Positions 53,183 through 63,970 of a stretch of 64,000 nucleotides of DNA are shown piece after piece. The notes under the pieces are model-generated. The model searched no databases and was not told the origin of the DNA. It saw only the letters and a list, made by a program, of their open reading frames with translations. The position numbers were made by a program, and so were the translations under genes. How positions within the stretch are numbered: the stretch's first letter is position 1; each line of letters starts with the position of its first letter. The stretch lies in assembly GCF_040802235.1 (NCBI RefSeq), contig NC_133158.1, forward strand, positions 19,223,001 through 19,287,000, in the 5' to 3' direction. This DNA comes from Manis javanica (taxonomy: Eukaryota > Chordata > Mammalia > Pholidota > Manidae).

Positions 53183-53584
53183 CACGGGCAGGCACCAGAT
53201 GCACCAAAGCTCCTGGTAAATCCCCATATGGGTCGGCATGTATGACCCATATAGGTCAGCTTAAGTTAAGAGAAAAAGAAAAGAAAGAGCAATTTTAACT
53301 GTCTTGGGCAACTGAAAGATCCAGGGTGTAATTAGCAGTGGGGGACAGTGAGATGCTGAGTCCCAACTGACGTCAGATCTCTCAGTCCCTCCCTTTGCTG
53401 CCTCATTCCTTCTCTCCACTTCTACTTTCTTATATCTGAGGTGTTCTTTCCAGGAAGGTTTACCCCACATGATTACAGAGATATTCAGCAGCAGCTCCAA
53501 AACAGCTTCCTCCCACTTTACCAACTCAGGAAGAAAAAGCATCGTGTCTAATAGCTCCAGCCGAAGTTCTGATGAGGAATTCCA
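53183..53584. other. Unassigned non-coding stretch
   Basis: No repeat recognised. A short imperfect palindromic duplication ('catatgggtcggcatgtatg' and 'acccatataggtcagc') lies at 53224-53262. Confidence 0.4.
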
Positions 53585-53720
53585 CTGTCTGCCCTGAACC
53601 AATCACTGTGGCCGGAAAAACAGGATTCTCTGACTGACTGGCCAGACCTGGACCGTGGTGGGATTAGAGGGGTGTGTCTGCCCTCAGAGAGACAGGGACT
53701 GTGCAGCACTATCATCGACA
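53585..53720 (-). mobile_element. Third, partial copy of the unassigned medium-reiterated repeat
   Basis: 'ccctgaaccaatcactgtgg', 'ccggaaaaacaggattctct', 'gactgactggccagacctgg' resemble a segment of the repeat at 12303-12799. Strand follows that call and is uncertain. Confidence 0.4.
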
Positions 53721-54429
53721 GGTCAGGAGTGGCTTCCACGGGAGGATGGAAGACCACAAAAGGGCCTGCCCACTACAGCTCAGGTGCTCAGGTGATTATG
53801 GGAAGATGCTTTAGACGATGAGTTTTTTAAAATGCTCAAAGAAGATGACAAGAGAAGGCCTCCTGAGATAAAAGGCAATGTTCATGGTAGATGGAAAGAT
53901 ACCCCAAAGCAGGATAAGACCATGCTAAATGGCTATATATGTTATATGCTTGGGAAAGGTGTTTCTGGTGGGCTATTTACTTCTCGGTCAGATACAATCA
54001 CAGAGACAGGCTTGACCTGCCATGTTATCCATTTCTGGTATACAAAATCTCCCAGGTTACTGCACGCTGGGCTGGGCCCCATATTTTGTTACTGCAGAAT
54101 CACAAAGGGGCCACAGATGGAAAGAATATCTTGAAGCAGAGCTCCACCATTCCTCATCCCAGGAACAATGAGATAGATGTAAGTCACTCCACATCCTGGA
54201 AAAACAAGTATGCCCCTGCTGGCCCCTGTGACAACTGCCAACGGGTTCCCTGCAAAAGTAGCCTCTGTCCCCTTTCCATAGATTGCCTTCCCACACTGGC
54301 ATGCAAAAGTCTCATTATCTCATCCAGTTCCCTCAGAACCTCCCCAGGAGGGCATGGAAAACCCTAGAAGACCTAGGCGGAGCTTCCAGAATGCTACTGG
54401 GTAACTATCTGTATTCCACTTCTCTGAAC
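53721..54429. other. Unassigned non-coding stretch
   Basis: No confident repeat. The 100- and 142-codon forward frames overlap and have no domain. Confidence 0.35.
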
Positions 54430-54656
54430 CTGGGGGTTTGGCAAACTTTTTCCTGTACCAGACAATATTGTAAAACATTTTAGGCCAAAAGGCAAACTCA
54501 CAGCGATTATGTAGGTATTTATAGAACTAGTGAGAAAACAAATTTCCGCAGGTTCTTTTCAATCACTTAAAAATATAAAAAACATACTCAGCTTGCAGGC
54601 TGTAGAACAGGCAGAGGGACGGATTCAGTGCTCGAGTTCCCATTTGTCAACTCCTG
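54430..54656. mobile_element. hAT-type DNA transposon relic (MER/Charlie-like)
   Basis: 'gggggtttggcaaacttttt' at the left end and 'catttgtcaactcctgcc' at the right form degraded inverted termini. The inside reads 'cattttaggccaaaaggcaa' and 'gcttgcaggctgtagaacag', the wording of a widespread non-autonomous hAT repeat. Family name not fixed. Confidence 0.65.
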
Positions 54657-55499
54657 CCCTCAACCACCTGGCAGAGAGAGCCACAAGGCAAGTGGAATTT
54701 ACATTGGAAGGGAGGGCCGGCACTGGCTTGGGATCAAAATCATAGCCACAGAAAGGCAGGAGGATGGGGAGAAGGGGGAAACGTGTGAGGGCCGAGGCTA
54801 AAAGAGAAAGTGCAGAAGTTTGGAGGGCAAAAGGTCACTCGGGGACAGTGACTATGATGAAAGAGTGATAGAAAGGGAGAAGTCTTTATATTTGCTGTGC
54901 TCTGCTATGAAACTCATCAGGGACTACAATAGTCAATTACTTTGCAGTTATTGTGGATACTGGATTTTCTCTCTCTCTCTCTCTTGTTAATGTGACACAA
55001 AGCTGAGTCTGGGCCCACAAGCTGATGTGGCTAACAGCTGCTTCCTCTCCTCTAGCTGGCTAACCATCCCCCATCCGTCCCAGGCACCCTGAGCAGTCTG
55101 GGTCCCTTCCCCATCACCCCTCCACCTGGGGTATACTCTCCCCACCCCAATCTCCCTTTGTTGGGCGAACTCCTATTCACCCTTTCTCCGGAGATCTTCC
55201 ACGACTCTCACTGACTAAGGCCTCGGCTCCCACTGCACAGTGTGCTCAACCTGAAAAAGTCTCTCAGGGTTACTCGATTAAATATGGACCCACTCCTGCC
55301 TGCTCCTGTTAAAAAAAGATGCAAGGTAGAAGAAAGCACTTTGCAAACTGTAAAGGGCTAAATAAACACGTGGAAGCTGGCATTGTCATTTGGTTCCAAG
55401 GAGAGCCTTTTATTATTATTATTATGGTCTTCTCTATGCCATCTTCTCCAGGAGATACTTCCATGGGTCCTTTGAGCCAGGTCTCCACATGCACAGAAA
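54657..55499. other. Unassigned non-coding stretch
   Basis: No repeat recognised except (TC)n at 54968-54984 and (TTA)n at 55411-55424. A purine-rich stretch lies at 54745-54800. Confidence 0.4.
54968..54984. repeat. (TC)n dinucleotide repeat
   Basis: About eight TC units. Confidence 0.9.
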
Positions 55500-55809
55500 T
55501 ATAGTGTTATCGGGAGAGGAAAGATCTGCTTGTGATTTAGGGATCTGCTTAACATCAAACAATTAAATCAGCTTTAGGGGAGCGGCAGTGGGCGCTCTGA
55601 CTTATATATTAGAGCCTCCCCGTATTCCAGGTGATTATTTTTACATATCAGGAAATTCTGAGCGTGCCACCCCCCAAGTAAGGACGCAGGTCCTTCCCCA
55701 GCAGCTTCCACCGTGCTACCTTTCGGAGCTCCGATCAGAACTCCATCTGAACCTGTCTCCTAAAATTCTTAAATAAAACAGCCTCCTCAGTCGACTATAA
55801 TTAAACATA
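55500..55809. promoter_or_regulatory. Repeat-free AT-containing shore of the CpG island
   Basis: Undecayed-looking text beside the CpG island, including homeodomain-type 'ctataattaaacatacac' (55794-55811) and 'attcttaaataaaacagcc' (55765-55783). Confidence 0.35.
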
Positions 55810-56400
55810 CACTCAGCCGCGGCGCGTTTGGCGTCCGCACCTGCCGCTGGGATCCCCTTTCTCCCGGCACCTGCGCTCGGTGGCCGCCCCGCCCGCACCC
55901 ACCCGCGCGCACGCGCACCCGCGCCCGCCCGCCCGCCCGCCTCCCAGCGGCGCGCGAGGAACAGATGGAGCAATCATGCTCTTCATTCCGCCAGAAGGGC
56001 CCCGCTGCTCTGGGGGGAGTTATGTGGTTGTAAGACACATAATTAGACACGTCAATGGACAATGCGGCGGATTAGAGGGGGTGGGCTCGCATGACGGAGA
56101 GCAGGCTTCCTCATTGATCTGCGGCGCGTTGAGCCGCGGGCGCTCCCACCCAGCCCGGCCCCCGGGGAGTAGGGGCAGGGCGCGCGCAGCCTGCTCGGTG
56201 GGCTCTCCCGGCGTCTCCACCGACATGACTTGGCTTTCTCTTTAAACGCCGCGCTGGGGTGATTTCTGTGCAAAGGATGTCACTCCTGTCGACGCGTCAC
56301 CTGTCAAGTCCCCACGCTCCACGTGGCAGTGGGTCCCGCAGCCCACGCGGTAGGACGCGCAGTGCCCATCTCAACGCATCCACCCACAGCCCGCGCCCCT
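55810..56400. promoter_or_regulatory. CpG island, candidate promoter or developmental regulatory element
   Basis: The only obvious dense CpG cluster in the window, strongest at 55815-55960 and 56120-56360, with a central AT-richer bridge holding 'agacacataattagacacg' and 'tcaatggacaatgcggcgg'. The run CCCGCCCGCCCGCCCGCC (55924-55941) could form a G-quadruplex on the minus strand. No TATA box is obvious. CpG islands of this size in mammals usually mark promoters or Polycomb-regulated elements, and no recognised gene begins here. The minus-strand frames (55716-55973 and 56304-57056) look like GC-driven chance. Confidence 0.7.
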
Positions 56401-56412
56401 GACCCCCAAGGG

Positions 56413-56418
56413 GTGAGT
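56413..56418 (+). other. Candidate 5' splice donor (GTGAGT) downstream of the CpG island
   Basis: GGG|GTGAGT is close to the mammalian donor consensus and lies just past the CpG island, where a first exon of a plus-strand transcript could end. No acceptor or coding exon was identified, so this is inference only. Confidence 0.25.
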
Positions 56419-56594
56419 GATTCAAGAAAAGCCCGTTGGAGTGGACACACGCTGGCACGCTGGGATTCATCCTCTCCTCCTCCCTCTCTTCTCCGCCCCA
56501 GGAGCCAGGTGACCTTGACTTGGCTCAGCCACCTCTCCAGGCTCTGCTGCACGTAATGCTGGTAAAGACCTGGGGGCTGCATAGAGGGGAAGAT
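56419..56594. other. Unassigned short interval
   Basis: Nothing recognised. Confidence 0.35.
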
Positions 56595-56745
56595 CAGGCT
56601 TGAAAGCCAGGGCTGCCCCTGTGCTGAGTCGGTGACATCAGGCACGTTCCTCTGCCTGGAGCCCTGGTCTCCTGTATAACGGGGAGAGTCTACCCCACAG
56701 ATACTTGCGGGGCGGGGTGGGGCAAAGTGTTGGAGCTGAGCTCCT
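56595..56745 (+). repeat. MIR SINE fragment
   Basis: 'gcttgaaagccagggctgcc', 'gagtcggtgacatcaggcac', 'gttcctctgcctggagccct', 'ggtctcctgtataacgggga'. Diverged. Confidence 0.55.
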
Positions 56746-57240
56746 TTGTGAAAATTAGAGCCTCCTTCAGGGTCGCTTGGATAAGCAGGGTGTGTCAGGC
56801 TGGGTCCTCGGGGAAGCAGAAGCCAAGATAGAATTACAAGAGCAACCTCTGTGAGGAGAGAGAAGAAACCGGAGTAGGAGCGGAGGGCCACAGACCTTGA
56901 GGACTGACACTTATGAAGGGAGGGAAAGAAAGAAGAGTAGGCAGAGCCCCACACAGCTGCCGTGCAGCCTGACAGACTCTTGAAGGGCAGCAGGAAGTCC
57001 AGAGCAAAGAGCCTGGGTGAGGAGTCCCACCTTGGCAGGAACAGCCCAGCTCTCACACCTGCCAGTGGTGGGGGCAGCCTGAGAGGAGTGTGGCCCGGAG
57101 TACACAGTGCAGTTCACAGAGGGAGGGAGAAGCTGTCAACTCACCACCTGGCCAGGCTCTCTGGGGGAGAGCTGAGGGGTGGGCGCATTTTCACGGCTAC
57201 TCCCAGCTCCAGGGGTGCCGCCTAACTCAGCCAAAGCCAA
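56746..57240. other. Possible old LTR/MER-type sequence, unassigned
   Basis: 'gctgggtcctcggggaagca' near 56800 resembles the start of an old medium-reiterated repeat, but no stable match follows. Forward frames here have no domain. Confidence 0.3.
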
Positions 57241-58589
57241 CCAGCACACTTCATTTCATTGGCCAATTGTGAATGCCTGACTCGGTTTACCTACACTGGT
57301 CCAATCAGTATGAATCTGAGGACTTTGCAGGGATGCTGGAATACGCGTAATCTCTTTTGTGAAGGATGTTAACAGGAAAGTAAGTAGCTGTAGAGGCTCC
57401 TGGCATCCACTTTGGGACACAAGAAGTGTTCAAATGGGGATGAAGTCAACACTTGAGGACAGCAGAGAAACATGAAACGACTTCAGTCACACTGGTGAGC
57501 TGCTGGGTTATGCTGGAAATCCATTCTCCTGCTGGACTTCTCAGTCTGTGAACTGGTTAACCCTCTTTACAATTTGAAGCAGTCGTGTCCATTTCCTGAA
57601 AGACCTCTGATTTGATCAGCAGTAAGGGAAAACGGATGCCTTCTGGACTCCATGAGTAAACACAGACAGAGTCAAGTCTCATGGGATTGGGATGGCTGAA
57701 AGGTGGTGGAGGGCCCGGAGCCTGCTCTTGGGACCTCAGGGCAGAAATGTTTGAATTTCAGAGCACTGTGACTTAACAACTCCATGTTTCTGCATCCTGC
57801 TGCTCCCAACCCCTCTCTTTTCCATGACCAACTGGTCTCTCCACCCTCTTCTCTGTATCTTTTTCTCCATCACATAGATCCTTTTAATTATATTTCTTCC
57901 CTTCCCTAGTTATGTTTGCAAGACTGACTTCAGATCCACTTCATCACTTTTCTCTATGCATCTCTCACCCTCAACACCTGCTGCCAAGGGCCTGATCCTC
58001 TCTGCACATCCCAATTCAAATTTCTGAAAGCCCAGTGTGGTTATGGGAGCTTTCTTACCTGTTTAGACACCTGCAAAGATTCAGATTCCACTGTCTGCAA
58101 AGGAGGCTGGTATCACTATTCCTTTAAAATTTCTCAGATGCTGCAGGTGCACTGCCAGAGTTGACAACTGATTTACTAAAGTTTCCCAGGGCAGACCCCC
58201 AGCCTGCCCTTGGGTCAAGTTCAACTCTTACCCAGTCAGCCAAGGGCAGAGCTGCTCAGTCTGCACATGCCCAATGCCTCCTCCAGGGGTGAGAACTGTG
58301 CCTATAGGAGGAATGACATGGACACAATCTCTGCCTGACATGCTCAGTACAAGACAAGCCTAGCACAGAGTTTGGCACAATGCAGTGGCTCAAAAAGGGA
58401 GAGCTGTTATTTAAATCTGGTCTCATCTAATTCAAAGGTACCCTGTCTTTAAAACGCACCAGGCTGCTACTATACCGCAACTGACGAAGAGATGCTAAGG
58501 AAACACCTAGAGAATCTAGGTGTCCATGCTTGGCAAATTCACTACACAACAGGAAAAATCTGATTAAATCCAATTTATGTTTGAGGGTA
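57241..58589. other. Unassigned non-coding stretch
   Basis: No confident repeat. 57780-58010 is pyrimidine-rich. No exon-like frame. Confidence 0.35.
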
Positions 58590-58810
58590 ATTTTTTCCAT
58601 TGCAGTATGACTACACCAATGTAGCTATGAGAAGTCCCATTTGGGAAGGCTATTCAATAACATGGAGAAATACTCACGACCTCATCTTAAGGGAGAAAAA
58701 GGAATCTGAAATTTATGTAGTTCATGATTCTAATATTGGCTTTTTTAAAATGCGGGCATGTATTTGTATAGAAAAGACTGAAAACACCCAAAAGGTAACC
58801 ATGGATCTCA
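58590..58810 (+). repeat. Possible very old LINE-like fragment
   Basis: 'tgtatagaaaagactgaaaa', 'cacccaaaaggtaaccatgg' resembles the 'aaaagactggaaggatataca' segment of old mammalian repeats. Weak. Confidence 0.3.
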
Positions 58811-59189
58811 GGTGAGAGAGGTTTTCCTAAAGCTAAATATGTTCAATTTAGAGGGCTAACTTTTATCCTGAAATGTCCTTTTACTTTTTTGATAGCATGC
58901 TTTTATGAAAGGATGGTTTCAGTAGAATATTGGCTGGGTGCTTATAAATGTACATGCAAAATTAAACATTGGCAGCTTTATGTCAGAGCCCTGTATACCC
59001 CACCGTGGTTTTTTTTTATGTTCATTTTAGAGAAGTGTGAATACCAACTGCTCTAGGAGATGGCCTGGTGGGAATCTCACTTCTCTGCTCTGATCCCTTT
59101 GGCCTTCCTTGGATTCAAGACTCTCCCAGCTGGACCTGGCTTTGCTTCCATGGGATTTCAAAGCAGGGAAATTATTTCCAGACAAGAAG
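58811..59189. other. Unassigned non-coding stretch
   Basis: Nothing recognised. Confidence 0.4.
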
Positions 59190-59352
59190 AATGATGGGTG
59201 ACCTCCTGGAGGAGGTGGCATTTGAATGGAGCCATGAAGGATGGGTGAAATGTAAACTTTTGCAAGCTAATGGGGAGAAGAGACAGCAATGCATGAGGAA
59301 ACACGCCACGGTGCGAAAACACAAAGCATGTGCAGGACACATAAATGCAGTA
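59190..59352 (-). repeat. LINE L2 internal fragment, reverse orientation
   Basis: 'ctcctggaggaggtggcatt', 'tgaatggagccatgaaggat', 'gggtgaaatgtaaacttttg', 'agagacagcaatgcatgagg', then 'gaaaacacaaagcatgtgca' follow antisense L2 text. It abuts the Tigger-type element. Confidence 0.7.
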
Positions 59353-59356
59353 AATA

Positions 59357-59529
59357 CAGTTGGCCTTTGAACAATGGAAGGGTTGGGGCATCTATCACCA
59401 GCACAATAAAAGACAAATTTGCAAATTGTTGCCAATTTCCAAAACATTTTCCAATATATTTACTGAAAAATATCAGTGCATTAAACTGACCCATGCAGTT
59501 CATACCCATGTCGATCAAAAGTGAACCTG
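59357..59529. mobile_element. Small MER2/Tigger-type element flanked by TA
   Basis: The left terminus 'cagttggcctttgaacaatg' and right terminus 'tcgatcaaaagtgaacctg' are degraded inverted repeats matching the element at 39715-40030. TA occurs at 59355-59356 and 59530-59531. The interior (about 130 bp) retains 'ccatgcagttcatacccatg' but is shorter than in the other copy, so an internal deletion or a related subfamily is likely. Confidence 0.75.
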
Positions 59530-61189
59530 TATTTAACTGTGTAGTGGGGGTGAGGCTTCATGAGGGGCACTAGGTTGCAATAGGGCTACTGTTCTCAGGG
59601 GGTTTCTGGGCTGGTGGTCAAACGGCTGGAACTTGAGGCCAGATGACTGCAAGCAGGGCTTTTCAGTCACTCAGCCACCCTCTGAAGCTTCTTCTCCTGA
59701 ATGCTCACTCCGAGGAGAGCAGTTGGGAAACATCTCCCTAGAAATAGTGTAAAAGACAACAGCATGCCACAGTGAACACTTAAAATACCAGAGGCAGAGC
59801 CCCAGCACATGGTCCCAGCTGGCCTGTGGCTTGCATGGCGAGAGTGCTGCTTCCAGCATGTTGGAGGGGAACAAGAGTAGATCTATTTAGCAGGATTCTT
59901 CCAGGACAGAAATTCTGTTTGCTTTTTCCAAGTGCTTAGGCATCCAATTCCACAGTCATCCTTTCCCTCTAGCTTATCTTTCCATGACTTTGGAGAGCAG
60001 TCTTCCTTATCTAGGAAACAAATGGCCTCCACGAGAGCTCAAAACAGCAAAGTCATTTATCTGTTTGACATGTGTTTCCCTGTTTGTTTTCTCTAGCCTT
60101 GAGACAAGAATTGTGTCAACTGTGCATGGCTGTGTCCCAGTCACTTGAGAGGCATGAATCAATTTCCAGCTGCATTTATCACTTGCTGCCTTAAATCAAG
60201 TCTAATCAATGCTTCCTTCATTTGGTATGGATTGAAACTATATACAACACACCAAAAACAGGCAGGAAACAGCAGATCACAAAAATTCCATCGGGGCCTT
60301 AGGTGGGAATGATGTAGATGGGGAACATTTGTAATCTTTGATTTGCTTTGATGGAGATGACTGGCCAGAGGTTTGCATTTTGAAGCTTAACTTCTGTGTA
60401 CCTGACACACGACAGCAATGCACGACAGATTATTTTATACAAGAGGACTTTCGCATCTGGAAAGATCTTATAGCACAGTCTGAAGAGCTGATACATTTTT
60501 TGAGTAAGGTTTTAGTCCTATATGGTCTCCAACCCATTTCTATTTCTTTTACAGGTACTTGTCTCCACTGACTCTATGGACCAGTTTCTAGTAATCAGAT
60601 AAATAATAAGTCTCTTTATAACAAAACAGATATCCAGGAGCTCCTCTGATTTAAAATAATTTTATAAAGTCTTACAACTGAGAAAACTTGCCCTCTCTTC
60701 CCCTTCCCCCAATTCTTGGTCATAGAATTTGATCCATACAACCAAAGCAGATGTTTCACTAGCAGGTGTGAAACCTGCACCCTCAGCTGTCCAACCAACT
60801 TAGAAGGTGGTAGGGGGCAGGCCTCATCTCATTTGTAAATTCATCCTGGGCCGGAACAAAATGGTATCGGCTTAGTGACTGGCACCTAAAACTGATCATG
60901 CACACAGCAAGGTCCTGCATTTTCTTCAAGGATAACAGGAGAGGAGAGACAGACATAGAAAAATAGACCAATGATAATGTAAACTCTGAAGATCAGGCAG
61001 TGCTGTGATTCACTGATATAATTAATATTTCTGCCTAATCTGCTGGGCTGTGTAGACTTTTACTGCTAGCGTGCCTCTGAAGCCATGACCAGGGCTGACT
61101 CATTTTCAGTGCTGGCTCCCCCAGTGACCTGTTGTCAGACAGCTGAAGAGAGCCCAGTTCAGCTCTGGGAAGTCAGACAATAATAATAA
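59530..61189. other. Long unassigned unique segment
   Basis: No repeat recognised over about 1.65 kb. Only short frames (60-77 codons) occur. Confidence 0.4.
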
Positions 61190-61322
61190 ACCCTTATGTT
61201 GGTTTAATACTTTCCAGTTGATAGGGTATTTTAACATAGTTTCATCACCCTATAAGATGAGCAAGAAAAACAGTCCTATTCCTGTTTTCAAGAAGTAGGG
61301 TGAGGTTCGGAGGTTGGCAAAC
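61190..61322 (-). repeat. MIR SINE fragment, reverse orientation
   Basis: 'tggtttaatactttccagtt', 'catagtttcatcaccctata', 'cctgttttcaagaagtaggg', 'tgaggttcggaggttggca'. Strongly diverged. Confidence 0.5.
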
Positions 61323-62279
61323 CCCCTACAGGGTGGTCACACCTGAGTGTGGCGCCAGAAAGCAACTCTTTGTCTCGCTAGTCCTAAAGGGTTGGACAGT
61401 CCCTTGAGTCTCCTTGTTCTTTCCCCAACTTATTATTTTTCCCATCCCCCAGGCTTCTTGGGAAATCATATGGTTATAGGAGATCCCTAGAGTTGCCTGG
61501 CAGGTTGTCTGGTTTAAAAAAAATAAAAGGCAGCACCTTTGCACTTGTTTTGGGTTACAGAAGTGGTATAGTGTTAACTCATCTTAAACAAAGACAGGGT
61601 AATGTGATACGGCAAAGTTCTCCCCCTCTGTGAACAAAGGGTACAAGAAATGCTGCAGACATGGAGTCTAAACTTAAGGCGCTCACTCACATCTTTAATA
61701 CTCATGAGAGTCATTTCATATGTGCCTTTGGTTTGGGGGTGTCCAGGAAGGATCACATTGGCGCATTTTTTTAGGAAAGGAGTAATGGGTCTTTTCACCC
61801 AAGACAAGTCTCTCACCAAAGTAGATCCTGTTTAAATTCCTAAGGACAGAAGTTGATGGAAAGAAGAATTTCCATGGCTTTAACCTTTTAGGCAAGAGTG
61901 GATTTGCTCAACTTGACATTAGTAGCAGTAAATGAATGGAGTAGTGGATAATGGATTTTCAAACTGGCTGCAGGTAATGTGCTACTGAAGAGAAGTACAT
62001 TTTCAATGGTCATAGGGATTTTGAAGCTCTCCAGGGAGCCTGGGAAAAATCGTGAACACATTCTGAAAAGCTGTTTCAGTGTTCAGGAGTTAACATGCGT
62101 GTCAAATGGCATAGTCACCCCAACCATCCTGTTAATACAAACTGGAATTTATATTTGAAATACAAATACTCACAACCTATACAGACTCGGAGTAAAAGGG
62201 ATCATACCCATTTTTGAAATAAAAAAATGCTACGTATCAGATTTCATTTCATTTCCTCCCCAAAGCAAATTGGCTGATT
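61323..62279. other. Unassigned non-coding stretch
   Basis: No repeat recognised. An A-run lies at 61515-61524. Confidence 0.4.
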
Positions 62280-62405
62280 TCATTTGTTCATTCACTCAAC
62301 CGGTATTTATGGAGCACTGAGACTCTGGGCACTGATGATTCGGTGGTAACCAGACACAACACAGAACCCACTCCCGAGGGGCTTACACTGAAGTGGGGAA
62401 ATTCA
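62280..62405 (-). repeat. LINE L2 3' end, reverse orientation
   Basis: 'gttcattcactcaaccggta', 'tttatggagcactgagactc', 'ctgggcactgatgattcggt', 'ggggcttacactgaagtggg'. Confidence 0.8.
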
Positions 62406-62429
62406 CGTTTAAAATATTAATGGAGACTT

Positions 62430-63110
62430 ATGCTTCCAATCAAGATGGAGTAATAGGGACCAGATTTACTCTCCCACCTGACATAAGCAAAAAACAAAGA
62501 AATAATACAGGAAACAATGGTTTTTAAGACAATGGACATCAACCAATGAAAGACAGTGATCCTGAGTCATGCAAAACAAACCTGACGAGCTGTATGATCA
62601 TGCTGAAGACTGGCCAGGACAACCTAGGCAGACCCCAGTGGGTTCAAGTTGAAGAGACAGAGCACAGGGCTTGGGGAGACCAAGGTAGTTAGAGTTTGCA
62701 AGACAGAGCACCAGGGAGGAGAGAGCTGCAGAGACCCCAGATACCTGGAGTGGGTCCCCCTCTAGTACTCAAGCATATTAATCCTAAGAGCATGTATGTG
62801 AGGCCACGGGAAGAAGCATCTCTGAGGATCAGAGGAACAGAGCTCAACACTCACACAGGTGCCTGTGTCCACCACCCAGACTGGACAGCCCCCAAGTCAC
62901 ATGGTCTGGGACCTTGGTGCTGTGAAAGAGGTCATCCTAGACTGAGAACTGGTCCAGACCTGCTCAGAAGTTACACACGCCAGACCCCCAAGGATCCAAC
63001 TATTTCCAGGTAACTCAATTACCTCCCAAAGCAAAGCTAAAGAACATTTATAAGAATACACCCAGCACCCAACAAGGTAAATTCACATCGTTTGGCATCC
63101 CAGGATGACA
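62430..63110 (+). mobile_element. Old L1, 5' UTR/ORF1-proximal part
   Basis: 'ttccaatcaagatggagtaa' is typical of the start of an old L1 5' UTR, and 'ccaggatgacaaggcatgct' near 63101 matches ORF1-proximal L1 wording. No intact ORF1 remains (the 105-codon frame at 62696-63013 is unrelated). Confidence 0.6.
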
Positions 63111-63970
63111 AGGCATGCTACAATGACTCGTAACTAGAACTTATATCCAGTAATTATAAAGAACTCTTAGAACTCAAAAATAAGGAAACAACCCCACTTG
63201 GAAAAAAAATTGGCAGAAGATTTGAACTGATACTTCACTGATGGTACGCAGATGACAAACAAGCATACAATAAGATGCTCAACGTGGTAAGTCTTTACAA
63301 ATGCAAATTAAAACCCCAATGAGGGACTGCTTCACACCTGGCAAAATGATTAAGAATTTTAAAAAATGACCATATCAAGTAATGATGAGAATGGGAAAGA
63401 ACAGGCCCGCTCATACAGTACTGATAAACACGGAAAATGGTACAGCCCCTTTAGAAAACAAAACTGTTAAACATACATCTACTGTACGACTCAGTCATTC
63501 CACTCCGAGATATTTACCTAGGAGAAATAAAAGTGTATGTCTACACAAAGACTGCATACAGATAATCAAAACACCTTTATTTGTAACCAGGAGATTTCCA
63601 GCCAAAAGCTGGAAACCACACAAATGTCCATCAGTTGGTGAATGGATAAATCCATACGATTGAACAGTACTCAAATATGGAAAAAATTAAAATTAAAAAA
63701 AAACCTTGCTATATGTTACACTGATAAAGCTCAAAATAATTATACAGAGTGAAAGAAGCCTGATAAAAAAGAGTATATACATTACTCTGGATTCAATGGA
63801 AGGCGGTAGCAGACAAGGGGATGCTTGGAGGTGAGGGGAAAGGGCAGCATCCTGACGGCAGGAGTTACTTCACTTGGGACAGACACGTATCAGCACTTAC
63901 CACACTGTATACTTTAAAGATACACAGTTTATTGTATGTCAAATATACCTCTGTAAAGCTACTGAAAACA
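63111..63970 (+). mobile_element. Old L1 (L1M4-type), ORF2 3' end and 3' UTR
   Basis: 'ataaagaactcttagaactc', 'ggcagaagatttgaactgat', 'gcaaattaaaaccccaatga', 'ctgtacgactcagtcattcc', 'gagatatttacctaggagaa', 'aaatgtccatcagttggtga', and the end 'tactttaaagatacacagtt'. The jump from the 5' part at about 63110 skips most of ORF1 and ORF2, so this is an internally deleted element or two adjacent pieces. ORF2 is broken. Confidence 0.75.

Noticed and set aside
52709..53298. Overlapping 137- and 152-codon forward frames
   Set aside because: They lie across an old LTR-like repeat.
56304..57056. 250-codon minus-strand frame beside the CpG island
   Set aside because: It crosses a MIR (56595-56745), shows no domain or splice signals, and lies in GC-leaning sequence where stops are sparse.
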